From assembly GCF_040954645.1 (NCBI RefSeq), contig NC_092805.1, forward strand, positions 18,006,741-18,070,740: DNA of 64,000 bases, in the 5' to 3' direction. The notes under the pieces were generated by a model. The model was not told the origin of the DNA and searched no databases. It was given only the letters and a program-made list of their open reading frames with translations. Origin of the DNA: Diabrotica undecimpunctata (taxonomy: Eukaryota > Arthropoda > Insecta > Coleoptera > Chrysomelidae). Each line of letters begins with the position of its first letter. The first letter of the stretch is position 1. This document shows positions 38,901-47,900 of the stretch, one piece after another. The position numbers and the translations under genes were made by a program.

Positions 38901-41900
38901 CCATTTTTATGAACAGGCTTTTAATAAAATCAAAATAATTATAACAAAAAAAAAAATAAATTCTGGTTCCACTAAAACATAAATCAGTTACTTGTATGTT
39001 AATAAACAGGGAAAATAAAATTTTACTCTCAAAATTTACACAGATTACTGAAACTATTCCAAATTTTGGGCACCATAATTTTCAAAACAATGCCTACATA
39101 ATCCCATCAGATGTTCTAGACACAAATAGTTTTTACAGTTTGCACAAGAATATCTCGTTCTTCGACTTTTTGTAGTGCTGCAGTACGTACATAGTCCATG
39201 AGTTTGATTCTGGGGAGCAATATTCTCAGTTTCTATACCACATATTTCAGAAAGACGTAAACGGATTATCCTGGGAATGTTTTGTTGTTGTGTTCGTCAA
39301 CGAATATGTGGGCTAAGTAACTGAAATCCTAAATTTTCTAAGAATTTTCTTTTATCGATTTTTGTTTGGGTATTCGAGGTGTAAATGATGTAACTATTTA
39401 TTCCAGCAACGTTCATGGCACTATAAAAAATGACCATTGGCCAACGACGAATTGCACGAGCGCAATTGTAGGCTTCGCACATTTTGTCAACAACGTCGAC
39501 ACCGTCTTTTGTTTTGTTGTAGTCCATGATTATTTCCGGTTTGCCAGTTTCCTCGTCAACAGCATCATCGTATTGCATAGTCGATACTAACAGGATATTT
39601 CTTTTTCGTTTTGGAGAATACGAAACGAGCGTACATTTATCTCTAAAAGCAAACATAATGGATTTTTCTGGTCTTGCTATTAACATTTGAGGAGGTATCT
39701 CACGTTTATTTTAATGTCCCAACTGTAGTAAGACGGTGTTGCCTTAGTATCTCCGTCAGAGGTAAGCTGATAAAAAAGTTGTCAAGCGTGACATTTCTAT
39801 TTGATCCCAAGATAGGTGAACAAAGACGAGGCACTAATGTTAAATTCGAAGTATCCCATTGCAATGGTCCGGCAGGCTGTTTCCCTATGTACATTTCTAA
39901 ATTTGCGGTGTAAAACATTTTAGCGTCCACTAAGGCATATATTTTTATTCCGTAGCGATTCGGTTTTTTAGGCATATAAATTTTGATAGGACATTTACCT
40001 CGAAATGCTTCCAGTTTTTCGTCAATCGTGGTGAATGCTGACATATTGTAATGTTGGGACAAATTGGATAGAAACTCGTCGTAAATTTCCCTAATTGGAG
40101 CTAATTTGTCGACTTGTACTCTTTCTTGCCTGGTAGCTTTATCGTCGAAACGAATGTGTTTCAACAAAAACTGAAATCGTATCCGGGACATAGTAAGTCT
40201 GAATATGTCCATAGCCATTCCGTCTGTCCTAAATAAATCTTCAGCGTTTCTCCGGTTATTTTTACTAGCACCAGAAATATATAAAAGTCCCAATACTGCT
40301 TTTATTTCTAATAAATCAGTCGGTCTTAAAGAACGATTTTGTGAAACGTCATAGGCTTACATTTCTATAAATTTGTTGGTGTAAGTAACAATTTTTTCCA
40401 ATATGTTTGGAGAAAAGAAGCATTCCCATATTTCTGAAGCTTTATTTTTATGCCTTATATCTTCCTTAGGTCCAGGTAAATGTGTGAAAATATTTTCAGC
40501 GCGTGTTCGAACATTCCGTGCTGATGCAGGATATTTTCGCCACCTGGTAGTTCCATCTTTACCGATAAGGCAGGGTATTCTAAAGGTACAAGGGGTTTCT
40601 TCAAGAATAGGTAAGTTTTGTTGATTTTCAAACTCCTCTTCCGAGTCTATATCCTCAATAGTTTCTATAATATGGTCGTCTATCAAACTCACATCATCAT
40701 CATCTAGTTCTGCCTCTGAATCATTTAAAACTTCCCCATGAAGCCGCAACAACCATTATTGTTCCCTCTCATAATTCATTATAAACGTATGCCTTAAAAT
40801 ATAATATAAATCAGTACCGCAAACAAAAAATGAAACAAATTAGTCTTACCTCAAAATGTAACGGCAACTATAACGTCGGTTTGCTATAAGGTACTGTGAG
40901 GTGCAGCTTGAAATAAAAATTAGCAGCACTTAAACCGCGAAAATTTGAATCAGTCGGTGCGAGAGACATAACGTTATCAGCCGAAGGTTAATTAAACAAA
41001 AAACTTACTTACCCTGCTACTTTTTATAAACAAAACACTGTAAATGTTATTGCAACAATAAAAAATACACTTTGAAGGAAGCACTTATAGACAGCCCTGA
41101 CTATCATAACAATAATACAAACAACTGAAGAATTCGCATTGCACATCGTATGACAGTAACTACGACCAATGAAATCGCATTGTTCAAGGCAAGACCTTGA
41201 TGTACCGCTGGTAAATAATCGTTTAAAGTTTAAATTTAGTCAGAGTAGATTTAATGTAAAATAAATGAAGTGGTACTTACGTGTACCAGTGGGACTTAAA
41301 GATCGACAAATTATAATTTCGTCTGGGATTGAAAGGGTTAAAAGAAAAGACAGCTTAGAGGTTTGTAGACAACAAGAAACTTATTGTAGACAAAGAACAG
41401 TTACATATATAGGAAATTTACATCAAAAATGAAAAACCAAACAAAATGAAACCAAAGATATTGAAAAGTGAGGCAATAAAAGCTCTAGAACAAACAAAGG
41501 ATGGGAAAGTTTCAGGATTTGATGAAATACCAATTGAACTTTTGAAAGTTTTCAACGGGAATATCCTGAATATTAATTTAGAACTATTTACTAAGATATA
41601 CGATACCGGTCAAATTCCAACGGACTGGTTGGAAGTCTAAGTTTGTAACACTTCCAAAGAAATTCTAAGACGTGCAGCGAATATTGCCTTATAAGTTTAA
41701 TGAGCCACACCCTTGTATATATAGTTTTCATATAACATACCGATATAGATATTTACATACTCAATTTAAATATTTTATTCTTTAGTGCTGTCGAAACTAT
41801 GAAACATCTCGGGGGAAAAGAACTAGAACCATTCTATTGTCTTATAGAAGGAGGCTACCACGGGTGGTTGTTTCACGAAATAAAAGACCTGTTTTATTAT

Positions 41901-44900
41901 ATGCAAATTTTGCAACAAGAAAATATTGATTTGCCTCGGAGAGTAACGGACAGTATCCTGATTACTGAAATACCAGATCTGTTTAGAACTATTGGATATT
42001 ATCCATCAGATTTTGAGGTAATAATACATAACTGTCTATTCATATCTAGCTGCTATATTATAGTGAAGTTACATGATTATTTTAAAGTTTATTTTAATTA
42101 TAAAGAAATTGAATTATCTGTGATATTAACACACAAATTAATTTTAAACAATAAGTGAAAATGAAAACTGGTCTTCGTTTTTATATGCCCTCTCCTCATC
42201 GGAGGTTGGCGACCACCATCCACTGGAATTCTTCTCTATCGTATAATCGTGCCGACATTTCTGATGCCGGGTCGTTGGCGTAAGTTTCTCAGCCAAGAGA
42301 ACTTCTTTTGTCCGATGCCTCCTCTTCTTTCGATCTTTTCTCAACGATCAACTGCAGAAAACCATACTTCTAAAGATATTGCCAAAATAAGCTACTTTTC
42401 TTCGCTAACCTGTTCGTTATCTTTATGCATTTGTTCCAAAACTTGATCATTTGATACTCTCTCAATCCATGGTATTTTTAATCACTGCCAGTACAACCAT
42501 ATCTCAAAAGAATCCAGAAGTGACATGGTTCTTGCCTTTAACATCGATCCCTCGAGCCCGTACGTTAGTGTAGACAGTACGTAGCATGTAATGGCACGCC
42601 TTGGAGTAGATTCATGTCTTTGTTACAGAATATCTAGTGCTTTCATTTTATCGAACGCACTCCTGGCCATTTCAATTTTAATTTTGACATCATCATCAAG
42701 ATTCCATTTACGTTTTAGCCAGAATCCCAAGTACTTAAATCTCTTTAGTGTTTATATGTCCTGATTTACTATGAGTATTTTACGTGTGAGCGACGACCAT
42801 GAATGTTCTTTTCTTTATATTTATTTTAAGACAATAGTTTTGACTTATGTTATTGACTTTACTAGTTCCTAATATATTAGGAACTGTAACCATTTCTCAT
42901 CATTGGTAAAGAGAATTGTGTCGTCAGCTTATCGGATGAAAACTGGTGCATATTAAAAAAGAAGGTTAAACCATCATTTAAAATTCCAAGGGAGCAGCTT
43001 GGTGAGAAAAACTTTCAGAGAAACGAGATCTTCAAAAGAATATGGACGATTTCGAATCAAAAATAAACTATGTTTTTGATCAACTGAAAACAACAAAGGC
43101 TCAACCCATAATTTATCTGTATTAAAAGACCGCTTCGAACAGCGAGCTTGAATGCAATCTATGCCAAAACCATCTCACACTGTCCGGTTCTTAAACAATA
43201 ACTCGATTCAATACCCTCCTAGACAAAAGTATTAAGAGATTAAGACTGGAGTTGATACATGATTAAAGTTTTGGAGGAGATTCAGGTTCTTTTTACTGTT
43301 AAGTGCAGATTGCCATCTGCCATGAGTTATGAGGTACTGTACATATTCCTATTTCGTATGGAGGCCCCTAGGGGAACAGGGGCCTCCATACGAAATATAA
43401 CAAATAACCATTAAAATTGTTTGCTCCCGTGGCTTAATAATATACAGGGCGGGTTGTGAATTCTGTCGTCCTCTTTTAAAAAATCAGTTAATTTTTTTCA
43501 TAGAAAAAAAATAGAAACTGTAAAATAAAAGTATTTTACAAATTAGACAAATATACAATGAAAATTGCATATTTATTTTTCTCCACACGAGTACTTAATT
43601 TGTCATAAAAAAATTGACTATAAATTAAAAGTTAGGCAAAGTGAACCTTAGGTTTAAGAAAATGTAACTTTTTTCGTTGCATAGACATTCGATTATTCCC
43701 GTACAACTTTTTTGTCGGAACATAAAATATCTAATTAACCACCTGAGAGTTAAGGGATCATTTCTAATAATGAATGTTACAAGAATCGATAACTTTGTCA
43801 ATTAATTCTTGTCGTGTATTTATACTTTCTTGAAAAACCATTTCTTTCAATGGACCCCATATAGAATAGTCGCCAGGGTTAAAATCAGGTGATCTAGATG
43901 GCCATGCATGAGGCTCCCGCGTCCTATAAACCTATTTATATATGATGCATGTATATATTGACGAACAACAACTGAGAAAGTAGATCGTGCATAAAATACA
44001 CACCTCGGGCGACTACATTCGCTAGGACATTCGGCAAAACATTTTGTAAGAAATCTAATCAATACATCACTTGTCAACGGTACATTAAAGAACTAGGAAC
44101 TAATTAGTCGTCTGCCTATTACTATTATTTATTCATTATTAGTTTATTTATATTATTACGTTTTAGCTAGAAAACATGATAATTGACGTAAAGTACAGGA
44201 ACATGGACGAAACCAACAAAATCAATGAAGATATAAATTTCATAGACTTTGTGAAATTGTACTGTAACTATAAACCTGTATATGGCTACGCAAATGATGA
44301 CATTGAAGCCGCTTTTAACCTGCTTGTTAGATATCTGAACCCCTATTATGCGAAGGCTCAATCCATTAGTAAGAATGATCTAATTGATCTTCTGACCTCC
44401 GGAGGTGAGTGTTCGGGTGTTTTTTTTTTTAACTAAGCGATTGTCAACCTGTGGGAGCACTCTCAAGATAGAGTGATAAACAAAAATGCGGACGAACTAT
44501 CAAGTAAAAATAAAATTAAAAGAAGTTTACTTTTTTTTAATGGCATAGACATTAGTCATTTAGCCAGTTGCAATAGAAGATTCTCCAATCAGACAAATGC
44601 ACAACCCTATCCCTAATAGAAAACCAACGGGTAATGAATAGAAGAATATACGACAAGGAAACTTACAGGGTCACTTGCTTCTCGTCTAGGGGCCCATCAA
44701 GACATTCTTAGTAGACACACAAAACTGGACCACGGATAAAGTGTTATAACAAAGAAGTATAACGGTGGAGTTCCTACCAGATCATCACTCTGGTGGAACT
44801 AGATTCTCTCTATGCTTCATTGTTTCGTTGTTCTTTGCTATTTGTTGATTCTCTTTGTTGTCCTGTTTTAGATGGAGCACCTCTTAAGGACGTAGTTTGT

Positions 44901-47900
44901 TTTTTTATTGGAGTCGGCATGTGTCGCTGCTTTGTGTTCACTGGTAGTACGCTTCGGTGGCTGTTGTCCTGCGGAGTAGGTGGAATCCGGGGTGGTCAGT
45001 GGTGAAAGGGTTGTTGAGCTAAAACGGTCCTTTTCAGAATTTCATTAGTAGAAAATTATACGGTTATAATTATTATGGTAAGTATATAAATGTTATGAAT
45101 CGCGGAGAGGGCAGTTGTGGCTGTAGCCTCAACAATAGACAGGTATAATTGTACAATGGGATCGGGAAACCACAGAAAACCGATCCCTCCCTGTCGTAGC
45201 AAGCCCAAAGTGAGCAATTTAATAATTGCGGCGAAAATAGAGTGGTGTTGCCTCCAGGATATCAATGTATTCGTCAAGGAGTTCATTGCTGGCAAGGGTC
45301 AGCAATTTAGTAGGTTAGAATGGTACTTTGCGTTTGGGGTGTCTGTTGAATACATTGTCGAAGGGTGAGCAGGTAGTTTTAATGACATTTTGAGCTGTGA
45401 AGTTTTGGCCATTGATGAATTTGATTGTATAACTCCTGCTCAAAGAGGAGAGCCTCTCATTGATGGGCTGGATATTTAACAGTTGATGAATGAGGGCGGA
45501 GGGGTAGTCATGCAGTTTGTTGTTTACTCTACACAGGATTCCCCGTTCCAATTCCAGCAGTTGTTGTGTAAAGCGGCGATTGAACATGATATAAAGATTT
45601 ACTCTATATTCAATCACCGGTCCATCCGAACTTACCACAGAGGGCATTGAGTAAACTGACTCTTCTCCTCACCCTGTTACAGGCTGTAGCCAGATCGGCT
45701 CTCCAGTTTAGTGTTTCTGTGGACACCACACCGGGGTACTTAATCTGGTTACGGAGTTGGAGTCGGTAGCCCCAGAGTCTGAGGTCGATTCTTCCGGCTA
45801 CATAGTGTGTAGTGTATTCGCTGAAATTAAGGTGTCTTAAGAGAATCAATTGAGTGATTCTCTCTTGTGGCATACGCTGTTTTATACGGTTGTCGGCCTT
45901 CCATCTCCTCTAGCGCACTAGCGAAGTGAAACTCGGTGGGCGCCTCTAGCGTGTGGTACGAGGCGTGTACGAGGTACGAGGCGTTGACGGGACGTTGCGA
46001 TGGCTGGCAATGTACATCGTCACAAAAGTGATGAAATACATTATGATGTCAAAAATAAGTGTTCATTCTTAGTAACACCTTTGGGCTTGTCTTGCAGAGC
46101 AAAGTCTTTCGAAAAAAGGTGTAGTATAAGAAATTTACACTCTAACCCATCTTTTATTTATCTAAGATCTATGTTTTGTTCTAAAAAATTCAGTTGCTGC
46201 TATCGTCAAAAATTCAGTTTCGCAAATATATGATTCAACTCTCAACTTTTTTTATTTAATATCGCATGCATCATCATTAGCGTAGGTATTTAGTGTATTA
46301 ATGTGACATTTAATATAAATAATGTATATACATAAGTTTATAACATTTGTATCACTATGCGTGTTTTTAAAGTAATTGACAGTCTTTAAGACAAGAAAAT
46401 ATTTTTTGAGTATCTGTATTTTCTTCTAGGTTTATTTTCACACACTGGTTTATTTTTGCGCTGTAATAAATAGTCACGAGTAAGTCTTGTATGGCCAATA
46501 CGGAGACGAGTAAATATTACTGGTTCTCTCCTTTCTTTTATTTTTGGCTTTCAAAGACGTGGATGCTGACTACGAAGACCAAAGACTTCACACTGCCTTG
46601 ATGGGGTATTGTTTTAAGTTTGGTGCCAGGTTTGAATTATTTTTTGTTTTAAATAATTTTGTACCAATATGCTACTTTCTTCGGGCACCGGGTTAGTTGA
46701 TGCATTTTTAGCCAATTTATCTACAACTTCGTTACCTTCAATTCCGTCATGGGAAGGCACCCATAAAAAGTGAACTTGGATGATATTCCATTGAATTAGA
46801 GAGTTGAAAATGATAATGTTAATAAGTTTCTGTAGATGTGTCGCTATCTAAATTTCTTTGAAGATCTGGGTTCATTTGTTTTAATATTTTATATCTTATT
46901 CGAGTGCATTTGACTTTAATTAAAAGTTTAATAATTGTTCGTAAGTTACAAAGTAGTTGGAGTTTGGGTTATCGAATAGGTAATGTTTTAGTGTAACTTA
47001 GAATTTCTTCTACTGTTTTTTTTTGTTTTGATATTTTGATCTGATTTGGTATAGGTCATGGTTACAGAATGGGGAACAAAGAAATCCAAATATTATGTTA
47101 TGCAGACGATGCTGCATTAATCGCCGAGACAGAAGACGAGCTCAAAAGATTAACACACATTTTCAATACCAACAGCCAACATCGAGCGAGTGTAAACTAA
47201 ACATAACCACAATCAACCTGGGGTGTCTACTGTTAGCACTCAGACGTGTAACACTAAACTATATTCGTTTTACAAATTCCCATCTGTCAATAAACGCACG
47301 TGAAAACCAAACAGGGTCGTACAGAGGGATATTATATGATTTTTAAAAATATTTACTTTTGAAACTATTAATGTAAGAATTTCTTGAAATTTAATGACTG
47401 AGCAAAATTTAATGTTCCATTGAAGGAAAATGTGCTAAAATAAAATATTTATTAACTGAGAGATACATAACAAAGTGAACATTTTGAATAAAAAACCAAC
47501 ACGCTACAATTTGAATTTAAACAGACTGGCAAGTTTGGATCTGTAACATGAGAATCCGTCTGGCTTAAGGCAATAAATTTTATTTAATAGCCTCTTGACG
47601 AATGAGAGGGCAAATATCAACACGTGCTTATGTTTACAGATGGGAATTTGCTAAATGAATAAACTTTACACCACAATTTCTCCTTAAACTCTTTCCCTTT
47701 TTTGATTCTTATATTTTTGTATTACCTAAAAAACCTTATTTTTGTTATTTTAGGAGAACCCTTTACTACTGGCAGTCTTTTGAAATGTTTTAAAACGTTA
47801 ATGAGAGTGGATAACATTGAAGAAGGGTTTACATTTTTACCAAACGTAAGATTTAATTTTTAAATAAGAATTATAAAACGGCAATTACACTCAAGGTTCC

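Larger units (their letters stand above)
36748..41337 (-). mobile_element. Outer piggyBac element (contains a second piggyBac)
   Basis: TTAA (36744-36747) is followed by CTCTTTCAGTCCCAGA. Read inward from the right end, TTAA (41338-41341) is followed by CCCTTTCAATCCCAGA: 14 of 16 matching terminal bases and the TTAA target duplication expected for piggyBac. Without the nested element at 38693-40991 it is about 2.3 kb, the usual size. Its transposase pseudogene lies at 36847-38652. It sits in CFAP251 intron 16. Confidence 0.85.

Noticed and set aside
44793..45005. 70-codon plus-strand open frame rich in Cys and Leu
   Set aside because: It lies antisense to the 3' region of the Jockey-like LINE and has no motif of its own.
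46000..46233. 77-codon plus-strand open frame
   Set aside because: No recognisable domain, no neighbouring exon in phase, and it lies inside a transposon-rich CFAP251 intron.
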